Below are positions 8,309 to 16,576 of a stretch of DNA of 64,000 nucleotides, one piece after another. The position numbers were made by a program, and so were the translations under genes. The notes beneath the pieces are model-generated. The model did no database searches, was not told the origin of the DNA, and saw only the letters and a list, made by a program, of their open reading frames with translations. The DNA is taken from NCBI GenBank assembly GCA_022710725.1, contig JAKLGK010000009.1:1-64000 (forward strand). Reading direction: 5' to 3'. Source of the DNA: Verrucomicrobiota bacterium (GTDB lineage: Bacteria; Verrucomicrobiota; Kiritimatiellia; CAIQIC01; JAGNIJ01). Position 1 is the first letter of the stretch. Every line of letters starts with the position of its first letter.

Positions 8309-9253
8309 ATGCCCAAACCCCTGGTTGTCATCGCCATCGGCGGCAACTCGCTGATCAAGGACGCCAAGCACATGACGGTGCTGGATCAGTACCTCGCCGC
8401 CGGCGAGACCAGCCACCACATCGCCGCCCTGGTGAACGAGGGCTACCGCGTGGCCATCACCCACGGCAACGGACCGCAGGTGGGTTTCATCCTGATGCGC
8501 TCGGAGATCGCAAGGACCCAGTTGCACCAGGTCCCCCTCGAAAGCTGCGTGGCGGACACGCAGGGGGCCATCGGGTACCAGGTCGAGCAGACGCTGATGA
8601 ATGAACTCCATCGCCAGGGCGTGCGTCATTCCATCGTGTCCGTCGTGACCCAGGTGGTGGTGGACAAGGACGACCCGGCTTTCCAGAATCCGACGAAGCC
8701 AATCGGCCCCTTCTTCACGAAAGAGGACGCCTTCCAGCACCAGGAGAAAGACGGTTGGGCCGTGAAGGAGGACGCCGGGCGCGGTTGGCGGCGCGTGGTG
8801 CCCTCGCCCAAGCCCCTGGAGATCGTCGAGGAAGGCGTCATCCGCACGCTGCTGGAGAACGACGTGATCGTGGTGGCCGTGGGCGGCGGGGGGATCCCCG
8901 TGATCCGTCTCCCGGACGGCGACCTGCAGGGCTGCGCGGCGGTGATCGATAAGGACGCCGCATCGAGCCTCCTCGCGCGCCATCTCAAGGCCGACCTGTT
9001 CGTGATCTCCACCGGCGTGGACAAGGTGGCCCTCGACTTCGGCAAGCCGACCCAGCGCTACCTCGACCGCATGACCCTGGCCGAGGCCCGGCGGCATCTC
9101 AAGGACGGCCAGTTCCCGGCGGGCAGCATGGGCCCGAAAATCGAGGCGGCCATCTCCTACCTGGAAGACGGCGGGCGCGAGGTCATCATCACCCAGCCGC
9201 ACCTTCTCGAAGACGCCATCCGCGGCAAAACCGGCACGCGAATCGTGCCCTGA
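8309..9253 (+). CDS. arcC: Carbamate kinase
   Basis: 314 residues, the usual length of the family. The nucleotide/carbamate site motifs AIGGNSLI (N-terminus) and ITHGNGPQVG are present, followed by VAVGGGGIPV and KDAASSLLA. It interconverts carbamoyl phosphate plus ADP with carbamate plus ATP in the cytoplasm. In this operon it should run in the ATP-making direction on carbamoyl phosphate released by the carbamoyltransferase. E. coli pairs ygeW with the paralogue yqeA, so this gene is functionally equivalent to yqeA. Spaced 9 and 13 bases from its neighbours. Confidence 0.95.
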   Translation: MPKPLVVIAIGGNSLIKDAKHMTVLDQYLAAGETSHHIAALVNEGYRVAITHGNGPQVGFILMRSEIARTQLHQVPLESCVADTQGAIGYQVEQTLMNELHRQGVRHSIVSVVTQVVVDKDDPAFQNPTKPIGPFFTKEDAFQHQEKDGWAVKEDAGRGWRRVVPSPKPLEIVEEGVIRTLLENDVIVVAVGGGGIPVIRLPDGDLQGCAAVIDKDAASSLLARHLKADLFVISTGVDKVALDFGKPTQRYLDRMTLAEARRHLKDGQFPAGSMGPKIEAAISYLEDGGREVIITQPHLLEDAIRGKTGTRIVP

Positions 9254-9266
9254 ACGGAGGGGGCCC

Positions 9267-10535
9267 ATGTTCTTCACCGGTTTCGAATGCATCGCCTGCG
9301 CGGCGACGCAGCCGTCGAGCTTCAAGGGCTTTACCTGCCCCGCCTGCGGCGGCAACCTGACCGTCACCTATGACTACGACGGCCTGAAGAATCGCGTCGG
9401 GAAAGAGCGCCTAGTCACGTTCGGCCGGCCGGACCTGTTCCGCTATGCCCCCCTGCTCCCCCTGGAGCGCCCGGGGCTGGCGTCGCCCCTGCGCATCGGC
9501 TGGACCCCCCTATACCCGGCGCCCCGCCTGGGAACGCCCCTGGGCCTGAAGCATCTGTATCTCAAGGACGACGGCCTCAACCCGAGCGCGTCGTTCAAGG
9601 ACCGCGCGGGCGCGGTGGCCTTGGTCCGGGCGCGCGAGACCGGCGCCAGGGTGATCGCCGGGGCCAGCACGGGCAACGCCGGCAGTTCCATGGCCTGCCT
9701 CGCCGCCAGCGTCGGCATGCCCTGCGTGATCTTCGTGCCCGAGAAGGCGCCACCGGCCAAGATAGCCCAGTTGCTGGTCTTCGGGGCGCGCGTGATGGCC
9801 GTCCGCGGCACCTACGACGACGCGTTCGATCTCTGCATGAAGGTGTGCGCCGAGCGCGGCTGGTTCAACCGCAACACCGGGCACAATCCTTTCACCCGGG
9901 AGGGCAAGAAGACGTGCAGCTTCGAGATCTGCGAGCAGCTCGGCTGGCACGCCCCCGACCGCGTCGTGGTGGCCACGGGCGATGGGAACATCCTTAGCGG
10001 CATCTGGAAGGGCATGAAGGACCTGCATGCCGTCGGGCTCATCGATCGCCTCCCGAAGATCGATTGCGCCCAGTCCGAGAAAAGCGACGCGGTCACCCGG
10101 GCCGTCCAGAACGTGCGGCAGGATCATCCCCGCGGCGCTGCCGTGGACTGGAAACGGGTCGCGGTGGAACCGGTCAAGGCCACGACCCTCGCCGATTCCA
10201 TCAGCGTGGACGCGCCGCGGGACGGGCTGGCGGCCGTGCGCGCCGTGATCGAGTCCGGCGGCGAGGTCTGCACCGTGCCCGACGAGGAGATCCTCTCCGC
10301 CATTCCGGAACTGGCGCGCGGCGCCGGCGTCTTCGCGGAGCCCGCCGCCGCCTGCGCCTGGGCGGTCACGCGCCGCCTGGCGATGTCCGGCCGGATCCAG
10401 CCCGAGGAAAAAGTGGTCTGCCTGATCACCGGGAACGGCCTGAAGGACGCCGGCGCGGCGCGCAAGGCCGCCGGAGAGCCGACGCTGATCAAGCCGACCG
10501 TGGAAGCGGCGTTGGCGGTCCTGGCTGATTTATAG
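9267..10535 (+). CDS. Threonine synthase-like PLP-dependent lyase
   Basis: 422 residues, with GGAGGGGGCCC before the ATG. The N-terminus has a zinc-ribbon-like CIACAATQ...CPACGG, typical of one class of threonine synthases. The PLP lysine lies in NPSASFKDRAG and the phosphate-binding loop is ASTGNAGSS. Threonine synthase converts O-phosphohomoserine to threonine. The position behind ygeW and carbamate kinase is where E. coli and other gut anaerobes have ygeX, a PLP diaminopropionate ammonia-lyase. A catabolic ammonia-lyase on the carbamoyltransferase product is therefore an alternative. Its 3' end overlaps the convergent lipoprotein gene by 6 bases. Confidence 0.8.
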   Translation: MFFTGFECIACAATQPSSFKGFTCPACGGNLTVTYDYDGLKNRVGKERLVTFGRPDLFRYAPLLPLERPGLASPLRIGWTPLYPAPRLGTPLGLKHLYLKDDGLNPSASFKDRAGAVALVRARETGARVIAGASTGNAGSSMACLAASVGMPCVIFVPEKAPPAKIAQLLVFGARVMAVRGTYDDAFDLCMKVCAERGWFNRNTGHNPFTREGKKTCSFEICEQLGWHAPDRVVVATGDGNILSGIWKGMKDLHAVGLIDRLPKIDCAQSEKSDAVTRAVQNVRQDHPRGAAVDWKRVAVEPVKATTLADSISVDAPRDGLAAVRAVIESGGEVCTVPDEEILSAIPELARGAGVFAEPAAACAWAVTRRLAMSGRIQPEEKVVCLITGNGLKDAGAARKAAGEPTLIKPTVEAALAVLADL

Positions 10536-11570
10536 CGCGGGGACGGGCGGCTCGATAATCGGTTTTCCTTTCCGGTCCACGCGCCGTCCGTCGCGGCGGA
10601 AAATCCAGAAGGACTGTCCGTCTTGGCCCCGGCACTCGAACCAGCCCCGTTTTTCCAGGAGCAGGGGCCACCGCGTCCCCCCGTCCACCCAGCCGGACCG
10701 CCGGAAACGCCAGAGGGTCGGCGCGCGGTATACCAGCGTGCGGGGCTGGAGCGCCTCGATGTACGGCTCGACCGACTTGCTCACGGGAGGGATGGTCGCG
10801 GTTACCGAGCCGAACACCTCATACGCCAGCAAATCCAGCGCCCCGCCCTTCGAGTTCTTCCAGATGTCCACCAGGAGGAAGGGGATATCGAACGGATTCA
10901 GCGTGAGGGGGAACGCTGTGTTCCGGCGCTGGGCCTGGGCCCTCCACAGGAGGGCGTCGTCCTTCACCGATCGGAGTTCGAGCCGCGTGGAGAGGGCGAT
11001 GGAAGACGCGACCACCAGGTACAGCCGCCCGTAGCTCCGGCTGATGCCGACGACGTAGGAGTCCGCCTTGAGCTCCTTGCGCACGATGTCGTCGACGAGC
11101 CGGCGGTAGTGCTCCCGGTACAGGGCCTCGTTTTCGCGGAAGAGCAACTCCATGTCCAGCAGGCTGCTCATGCCCAGGACATCCAGCCTGCGCAGCGCGT
11201 CGGCAAACTTGCGCACGCGGGTTCGGGTCTCGGGATCCTTCGGGTCCAGCAATTCGCGATCCACGTCGCGCAGGTCCGTCTCCTCGAAGGAGCGCAGGCT
11301 CAAGTGCTGGTAGAAAGCCCGTCGGCAGACCTGGGCGTTGGCGGCGTCGCGCGCCCGGCCCGAGCGCGCGGCAAAGGGGAGCAGCGCCACGTGGCGGGGC
11401 GCCTCGGTGAAGAACTCGCGCGTCACCAGATAATCCGGCTCCATGAAGCGGGCCCGGTACCGATGGTAGGTCGAGCAACCGGGGCCAAGCAGGCCGGGCA
11501 GGAGCAGCAGCGCCGCCGCGGCGCGCCGCGATCCCCGCACGGCAGGGCTCCGGTGTGGCAGGCCGTTCAT
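10530..11570 (-). CDS. Lipoprotein, possibly GNA1162/DUF799-like
   Basis: 346 residues from the ATG at 11570, chosen for its lipoprotein signal (RRAAAALLLLPGLLGPGC; Cys after P-G). The mature N-terminus includes HVALLPFAARSG, and the C-terminal half includes LKADSYVVGISRSYGRLYLV and LELRSVKDDALLWRAQ, which resemble the 'I.e.g..Y' and 'L.d..tG..LW' pattern of GNA1162/DUF799 lipoproteins and other outer-membrane lipoproteins of the CsgG/LpoB fold. Assignment is by pattern only. It is transcribed divergently from the small flavin-type gene and runs head-on into the threonine-synthase-like gene. Confidence 0.55.
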   Translation of the reverse strand: MNGLPHRSPAVRGSRRAAAALLLLPGLLGPGCSTYHRYRARFMEPDYLVTREFFTEAPRHVALLPFAARSGRARDAANAQVCRRAFYQHLSLRSFEETDLRDVDRELLDPKDPETRTRVRKFADALRRLDVLGMSSLLDMELLFRENEALYREHYRRLVDDIVRKELKADSYVVGISRSYGRLYLVVASSIALSTRLELRSVKDDALLWRAQAQRRNTAFPLTLNPFDIPFLLVDIWKNSKGGALDLLAYEVFGSVTATIPPVSKSVEPYIEALQPRTLVYRAPTLWRFRRSGWVDGGTRWPLLLEKRGWFECRGQDGQSFWIFRRDGRRVDRKGKPIIEPPVPAL

Positions 11571-11681
11571 GTCGCTGCCGCCAGTTTCCCCGCGGGGACG
11601 GCCGGCCGCAAGCTCAAACAGGCCGCTTTCGTTCTGGAACGCGGGCCCGCCCTCTGGCAAAGTGAACGGCGGGAGAACCTC

Positions 11682-12104
11682 ATGAATCGCCAACAGATTT
11701 TGGACTTTGCAAACCGGGTGCAGACTTGCCATCTGGCCACCGTGGAGAACGGCGAGCCCCGCGTGCGGGGCATGATGATGTACCGGGCGGACGAATCCGG
11801 CGTGCTCTTCCACACCGGCACGGGCAAGGATGTGTTCCGGGAAATCCAGGCTAATCCCGCCGTGGAGATCTGCTTCAACGACCTGCAGGCCGGGATCCAG
11901 GTGCGCATCCGGGGGCGGGCGCAGGTGGTCGAAGACCAGGCGCTCAAGGAGGAGATCGTCGAGCGCCGCGACTTCATGAAGCCGTGGATCAAGGAACACG
12001 GATATGGGCTGCTCGGCGTCTTCCGCGTGACGGACTGCCGGGCTTCCGTGTGGACCTTCGCCGCCAACTTCGCCCCCAAGGAGTGGGTGCGCCTCTCTTC
12101 ATGA
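11682..12104 (+). CDS. Pyridoxamine 5'-phosphate oxidase-like FMN-binding split-barrel protein
   Basis: 140 residues from the ATG at 11682 (GGGAGAACCTC upstream). Split-barrel features: CHLATVENGEPRVRGM at the N-terminus, FHTGTGKDVFREIQANPAVEICF in the middle, and RIRGRAQVVED. The typical 'K...l..NP.v.l.' arrangement of the PNPOx-like superfamily is clear. Members bind FMN, F420 or haem and act as small oxidoreductases; the substrate is unknown. The ATGA overlap (12101-12104) couples it to the duplicated kinase-like gene downstream, an unusual pairing. Confidence 0.82.
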   Translation: MNRQQILDFANRVQTCHLATVENGEPRVRGMMMYRADESGVLFHTGTGKDVFREIQANPAVEICFNDLQAGIQVRIRGRAQVVEDQALKEEIVERRDFMKPWIKEHGYGLLGVFRVTDCRASVWTFAANFAPKEWVRLSS

Positions 12105-13762
12105 CTTCCGCCTCCCTGCCCGCGGCCTCCCTGAACCTGCTGGGCGTGGATTATCTGCACGTGCGCACCGGCGACCAGGGCGATCTCTATCTCACCCGGC
12201 ATGGCGCGCCCTTCCGCGAGCACCTGTTGCCGGAGAACTGGTACGACATGGCCTGGTTCGAGCGGAACCGCGAGAAGCTGATCGGGACCGGGACGGTCTA
12301 CCGGGTCCGCACCCGCCCGATCCGCGGCTGCTCGAAGGACCTGGTCGTCAAGTGGTGCCGCGTCGGCGAGGAGGTGCCGATGGACACGTTCACGCTGAGC
12401 AAGTTCGTCGAGGCGGAATTCAACAGCCCGTACGAGGAATTTTCCCTGGTGATGGAGATGCGGGCCCGTTCCACGCAAGGCATGGTCCGGACGCATAAGC
12501 CGCTGGGCATTTACGTGCCGGCGAAAAAGCTGAAGCTATGGCAGACCGGCCGCTCGCTTTCCCGAATGGACCAGAAGAAGGCCAAGTACCGCGACGTCGA
12601 GCTGGACATCTATCGCCAGTACATCCTGATTTACGAGTGGATCAAGGGCGTCAACGCCACGGAGGCCTTTGAACGGATCCTGCCGGATGCCCGGCAGCGG
12701 AGGCAGGAACTCATCGCCTTCACCGACCGCGTGACGAACGACCTGCACCGGAAAGGCTTCCGGGTGCTGGACACCAAGCCGGAGCACTTCATCGTCCGTC
12801 CCCGTCCGGACGGCAGTCTCCTGCGCACGCCGGGAGGCGAAATCGCGTACGCGCTGGTGGACTTCGAACTGCTCGAGCGCACGCCCGAGCGGGAGCAGGA
12901 AGTCACCGCCTCGCGGCGGGCCGCCTATCTCCAGCACCAGAAGAACCGCTTCAACGACTCGGCCGGCAAGACATTCCCGGGGCATCTCACGCCCTGCCGC
13001 GTGATGGGAGTCGACTACGTGTACGGGCATTCCGAGAGCACGCAGGGCCGGCTTTGGATCGTCGGTTGCGACCCCTCCCTGTTTGACTACTTCCTGCCCG
13101 AGCGATGGCGCCGCACGCCGCGGCGGGCGCTGTCGAAAACGGCGCAGACGTTCTATACCCGCAGCAAGGATCTGATCAATCTGGTCTGGAAGGTGTCCCG
13201 TGTCGGGGAACGGCCGGATCCGGAGGCCTCCTCGGAAGCCCGCGTACGGATCACGGAGCACGGATACAACAGCCCCTTCGAGGAATTCGCGCTGGCGCTG
13301 GAGTTAGGGCGGCGGGGTCTCGCCACCACCTATCCGCGAGCCATCTACATGACGGGGCAAGAGGCGGCGCCCGACGCCTACACGCTGGACCCCAGCCGCT
13401 ACGTGTCGCACCGCGGGATTCTGACCCCGGCGGGCGATCCCGCCCTTCGGACGGACCACAATTACATTACCGTCTGGGGCTTTTGGAACGGGTCCGACGA
13501 GTTGCTGGCCACGCGCGATGTCGAGTATTGCCGGGGCGTGGACCTGCTCCGGGCCTTGGAGGACGGCCTGATCGACGCGGACGAGTTCACGGCGCTCCTT
13601 GACCGGGCACGCGCGGAATTGGCTCATGCCGGGTTCGAGGATCTGAACCTCAAGGGCACGCACGTCATGCTATCCATGAATCCGCAGGGCCACCTGATTC
13701 GCCAGGAGAGCGGTAGCCCGGCCCTGCGCTTTTCCAACTTCAGCTTCCTGCGAACCAAATAG
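12101..13762 (+). CDS. Internally duplicated kinase-like protein, function unknown
   Basis: 553 residues. The two halves (about 10-300 and 305-550) are homologous: GVDYLHVRTG with GVDYVYGHSE, FREHLLPENW with FDYFLPERW, DLVVKWCRVGEEVP with NLVWKVSRVGERP, and FNSPYEEFSLVMEM with YNSPFEEFALALEL. Each half looks like a protein-kinase-fold domain: a VxK lysine (LVVKW; VWKV), then GFRVLDTKPEHFIV with YALVDFELLE in half one (catalytic-loop and metal-loop-like), and GFEDLNLKGTHVMLS in half two, with no clear metal Asp afterwards. So an active or degraded kinase plus a pseudokinase is inferred. Start overlaps the FMN-type gene by 4 bases. No signal peptide or membrane segment. Confidence 0.55.
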   Translation: MTSASLPAASLNLLGVDYLHVRTGDQGDLYLTRHGAPFREHLLPENWYDMAWFERNREKLIGTGTVYRVRTRPIRGCSKDLVVKWCRVGEEVPMDTFTLSKFVEAEFNSPYEEFSLVMEMRARSTQGMVRTHKPLGIYVPAKKLKLWQTGRSLSRMDQKKAKYRDVELDIYRQYILIYEWIKGVNATEAFERILPDARQRRQELIAFTDRVTNDLHRKGFRVLDTKPEHFIVRPRPDGSLLRTPGGEIAYALVDFELLERTPEREQEVTASRRAAYLQHQKNRFNDSAGKTFPGHLTPCRVMGVDYVYGHSESTQGRLWIVGCDPSLFDYFLPERWRRTPRRALSKTAQTFYTRSKDLINLVWKVSRVGERPDPEASSEARVRITEHGYNSPFEEFALALELGRRGLATTYPRAIYMTGQEAAPDAYTLDPSRYVSHRGILTPAGDPALRTDHNYITVWGFWNGSDELLATRDVEYCRGVDLLRALEDGLIDADEFTALLDRARAELAHAGFEDLNLKGTHVMLSMNPQGHLIRQESGSPALRFSNFSFLRTK

Positions 13763-13787
13763 AACCGGATAACTCGATGGTCAGACA

Positions 13788-13823
13788 CCCCTGCGCCACA
13801 CTTTGCAAGGTGTGGCGCAGGGG
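13788..13823. repeat. 36-bp palindrome, CACA-TTT-AA-TGTG family
   Basis: Two 18-base arms pair throughout with a single G-T wobble; the core is CCACACTTTGCAAGGTGTGG. It lies between the convergent kinase-like gene (ends 13762) and ferredoxin gene (ends 13918), so it may serve as a bidirectional terminator. Same family as the 4,476 and 13,886 copies. Confidence 0.75.
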
Positions 13824-13885
13824 GGATGAGTAATATCCTTTATTTACAGGTGTATTTCGCGCTTTTTCCGATGAGTACTATGCGG

Positions 13886-13905
13886 CCACACTTTGTAAAG
13901 TATGG
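13886..13905. repeat. Degenerate third copy of the palindrome family
   Basis: CCACACTTTGTAAAGTATGG pairs with itself except for one C-A mismatch and a central G-T. It is 62 bases after the previous copy, in the same convergent gap, and extends to G/C at 13885/13906. Confidence 0.6.
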
Positions 13906-13917
13906 CGAGGGCCGGCT

Positions 13918-14712
13918 TCAGCCGCCATGCCCCTGCGTCACATTCCCTTCCAACGAAACGATCACCTCATCCATGGACAGATCCCCGCGCCCCGTGTTCC
14001 GCACGGCCTCCTGCACCAGGTTCGTCAACTTCCCGCAACACGGCACCTCCATCCGCACGACCAGCACGCGGGGGATGCTCGGCTCGGACAAGATCGACGC
14101 GAGCTTTTCCACGTAGCCCTCGGTCCGGTCAAGTTTAGGACATCCCACCACCACCGATCGCCCGCGCAGGAACCGCCAGTGCATGTCGGCCGAGGCCAGC
14201 GGCGCGCAGGTGCTCATGATCACCAGTTCCCTGCCCTTGAAAAAGGGCGCCCCGGGCGGCACCAGGTGCATCTGGACCGGCCATTGGCGCAACTCGGAGG
14301 CATTCACCTGCGGGGGCAGCCCGGCATGTCCGGCGACGGCGGACGCCGGCCGGCGCCCCTCCGGAAAATCCCGGACCGCCATCCCCGGACAACCTCCCGG
14401 CCTCGCCGTATGCTCGCGCGGCTCATGCCGGGAGGCGGCGGCATCAAAAGCCCGGACCGCCGCCGCGCCGCCCGACTGCGCGACGTGCCGACGAGTAGCC
14501 GCCTCGTCGTACTCGGCCGCTTCCGCCTCAACGATTTTGAGCGCGCCGGTCGGACACTCCCCCACGCAGTCGCCGAATCCATCGCAATACTGCTCCCGGA
14601 CCAGGCGCGCCTTCCCATCCACGATCCGCAGCGCCCCCTCCGCGCAGGCCGTCACGCACGCGCCGCACCCGTTGCAGAGGGCTTCGTCGATGGTGATGAT
14701 CTTCCGCTTCAT
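13918..14712 (-). CDS. 4Fe-4S ferredoxin-type protein partnered with Hcp
   Basis: 264 residues. The N-terminus has one full cluster motif CNGCGACVTACAEGAL. The second motif, CDGFGDCVGECPTGAL, has Phe where the second Cys is expected, a feature seen in this ferredoxin group and compatible with a 3Fe-4S cluster. The remaining 180 residues form a unique domain with further cysteines (GGCPG, STCAP, VGCPKLD, PCCGK). Lying one base downstream of hcp in the same orientation, it is the likely electron donor to the hybrid cluster protein. Its 3' end faces the palindromic repeats. Confidence 0.85.
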   Translation of the reverse strand: MKRKIITIDEALCNGCGACVTACAEGALRIVDGKARLVREQYCDGFGDCVGECPTGALKIVEAEAAEYDEAATRRHVAQSGGAAAVRAFDAAASRHEPREHTARPGGCPGMAVRDFPEGRRPASAVAGHAGLPPQVNASELRQWPVQMHLVPPGAPFFKGRELVIMSTCAPLASADMHWRFLRGRSVVVGCPKLDRTEGYVEKLASILSEPSIPRVLVVRMEVPCCGKLTNLVQEAVRNTGRGDLSMDEVIVSLEGNVTQGHGG

Positions 14713-14713
14713 G

Positions 14714-16366
14714 TCAGGCCGCGCTGCCCAGCGCCGTCGCCAGGTCCTTCTCCACCGCGCCCACGGGCTGAATGCCGAACTTCTCCACCAGCACCTTGAT
14801 CACGGGCGGCGTCAGGAAGGCAGGCAGGCTGGGTCCAAGCCGGATGTTCCGGATGCCCAGGTGCAGCAGGGTCAGCAGAATGCAAACGGCCTTCTGCTCA
14901 TACCAGGACAGGATCAGCGACAGCGGGAGATCGTTGACGCCACACCCGAACGCGCCCGCCAGCGCGGAGGCGATCTTGATGGCCGAGTAGGCATCGTTGC
15001 ATTGCCCCACATCCAGCAAGCGGGGCAGGCCGGCGACCGTGCCGAAATCCAGCTTGTTGAAGCGGTACTTACCGCACGCGAGCGTCAGGATCACGCAGTC
15101 CTTGGGAACCGCTTGGGCAAACTCCGTGTAGTAATCACGACCCGGCTTGGCCCCGTCGCAGCCGCCGATGAGGAAGAAGTGCCGGATGTCGCCCTTCTTC
15201 ACCGCCCCGATCACCTGATCCGCCACGCCCAGCACCGCGTGGTGGCCGAAGCCTACCAGGATGGTCTTTTCCGGCTCATCCGCCGCGAACCCGGGCGCCG
15301 ACCGCGCGGCCTCGATCAGCGGCCCGAAGTCGCGCCGCGCCAGGTGCCGGACGCCCGGCCAGGCCACCAGTCCGCTGGTGAAAAGGCGGCCGGCATAGCT
15401 CTCTTTCGGTTTCTGGATGCAGTTGGTGGTCATCAATATCGCGCCGGGGAAGGCATCGAATTCCTTCCGCTGATCCTGCCACGCCCCGCCGTAGTTGCCG
15501 ACGAGGTGGCGGTACTTCTTCAGGCCGGGATAGCCGTGGGCCGGCAGCATCTCGCCGTGGGTGTACACGTGGACTCCGGTCCCTTCCGTCTGCTTCAGCA
15601 ATTCCTCCAGGTCCTTGAGATCGTGACCGGAAACCAGGATGGCCTTGCCCTTGACGGGCGTGATCCGCACCGGTGTCGGGACGGGATGCCCATAGGCGCC
15701 CGTGTTCGCGGCGTCCAGCAGCCCCATGACGGTCAGATTGACTTCGCCGCAGCGCAAGTTCATGCCCAGGAGTTGATCCACCGTGGGCGCCTCCTGCGTC
15801 AGGAAATCCAGCGCCTCATGCATGAAGGCGTATACCGACTCGTCCTCCTTGCCGAGGATCAGCGCATGGTCGGCGTACGCCGCCATGCCCTTCAGCCCGT
15901 ACATCAGCAGCTCCTGCAAGCCGGTGATGTCCGCGCCGCGAACCGCCATGCGGCCCTCGACGGAGACCTGCTCGCCCTGCCGGATCAGCCCGTCGAGGTC
16001 GGCCGCCGGCTGCCAGGCGGCCGGTCCGCTCAACTTCTCCGCCGCCACGCCCCCGGCGGCGCACGCCTTCTCGTACAGGGCCCGGGCCCGGTCCTTGAGG
16101 AGCGCGGCCCGGCGGAGCATGACTTCGATGCGGCGCGGATCGAAATTGACGTTGGTGACCGTCGTGAAGAGCGACTCGAGCGCGAACACGTCCACCTCGT
16201 GATCGCGCGCGCCGAGTTGCCGGGCGCGATGGGCATACTGGCTGATGCCCTTCTGCGCGTGCACCAGCAGGTCCAGCAGCGCGGCGGTGTCCGGATCCTT
16301 GCCGCATACGCCGAACGACGTGCAGCCGGTTCCCTTGGCCGTTTGCTCGCATTGATAGCAGAACAT
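14714..16366 (-). CDS. hcp: Hydroxylamine reductase / hybrid cluster protein
   Basis: 550 residues, full length for the family, with AGGAGA 8 bases before the ATG. The N-terminal cysteines C3, C6, C15 and C21 give the CX2CX8CX5C spacing of the strict-anaerobe class, binding a [4Fe-4S] cluster. Downstream residues of the hybrid Fe-S-O cluster are in conserved settings ([39 protein letters not shown]). Hcp reduces hydroxylamine in vitro and is thought to remove nitric oxide in vivo. It is the first gene of a two-gene operon with a ferredoxin. A perfect TTGAC-N4-GTCAA site sits at -41.5 of a likely promoter. Confidence 0.96.
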   Translation of the reverse strand: MFCYQCEQTAKGTGCTSFGVCGKDPDTAALLDLLVHAQKGISQYAHRARQLGARDHEVDVFALESLFTTVTNVNFDPRRIEVMLRRAALLKDRARALYEKACAAGGVAAEKLSGPAAWQPAADLDGLIRQGEQVSVEGRMAVRGADITGLQELLMYGLKGMAAYADHALILGKEDESVYAFMHEALDFLTQEAPTVDQLLGMNLRCGEVNLTVMGLLDAANTGAYGHPVPTPVRITPVKGKAILVSGHDLKDLEELLKQTEGTGVHVYTHGEMLPAHGYPGLKKYRHLVGNYGGAWQDQRKEFDAFPGAILMTTNCIQKPKESYAGRLFTSGLVAWPGVRHLARRDFGPLIEAARSAPGFAADEPEKTILVGFGHHAVLGVADQVIGAVKKGDIRHFFLIGGCDGAKPGRDYYTEFAQAVPKDCVILTLACGKYRFNKLDFGTVAGLPRLLDVGQCNDAYSAIKIASALAGAFGCGVNDLPLSLILSWYEQKAVCILLTLLHLGIRNIRLGPSLPAFLTPPVIKVLVEKFGIQPVGAVEKDLATALGSAA

Positions 16367-16396
16367 GATGTTTCTCCTGTGTTGAATGTACGCCCC

Positions 16397-16402
16397 ATTC
16401 TA
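16397..16402 (-). promoter_or_regulatory. -10 element of hcp
   Basis: Read on the - strand this is TAGAAT, five of six to consensus. No good -35 precedes it; instead the HcpR-type operator is centred 32 bases upstream, the layout of a class II Crp/Fnr-activated promoter. The inferred start of transcription is near 16,390. Confidence 0.55.
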
Positions 16403-16424
16403 CCGCATTCCGCCCGGCGTCGTC

Positions 16425-16438
16425 TTGACCCAAGTCAA
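16425..16438 (-). promoter_or_regulatory. HcpR-type operator (TTGAC-N4-GTCAA) upstream of hcp
   Basis: TTGACCCAAGTCAA is a perfect inverted repeat of TTGAC with a 4-base spacer, which is the published HcpR consensus. HcpR is a Crp/Fnr-family, NO-responsive regulator that activates hcp in many anaerobes. The centre lies at about -41.5 from the inferred start and 59 bases before the hcp start codon. Confidence 0.75.
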
Positions 16439-16576
16439 TAGTTTCGCTTTTCCCGGCAGGCTCGGTAATCCTGCCGGAGAGTTCGGGCAAACCACCCTTG
16501 ATCAATGCCTTCGGACCAGGCGACGCCGGTCGCCATTTACCTTGCGGGGCGCGGCAGATACGATATTTTATCCCCT

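Noticed and set aside
6833..9367. 844-codon - strand frame across HU, ygeW and carbamate kinase
   Set aside because: It crosses three well-supported genes and the HU terminator, so it cannot be coding.
9267..10535. Calling this gene ygeX (diaminopropionate ammonia-lyase) by position
   Set aside because: The N-terminal zinc ribbon and FKDR lysine context fit threonine synthase-like proteins; YgeX lacks the ribbon.
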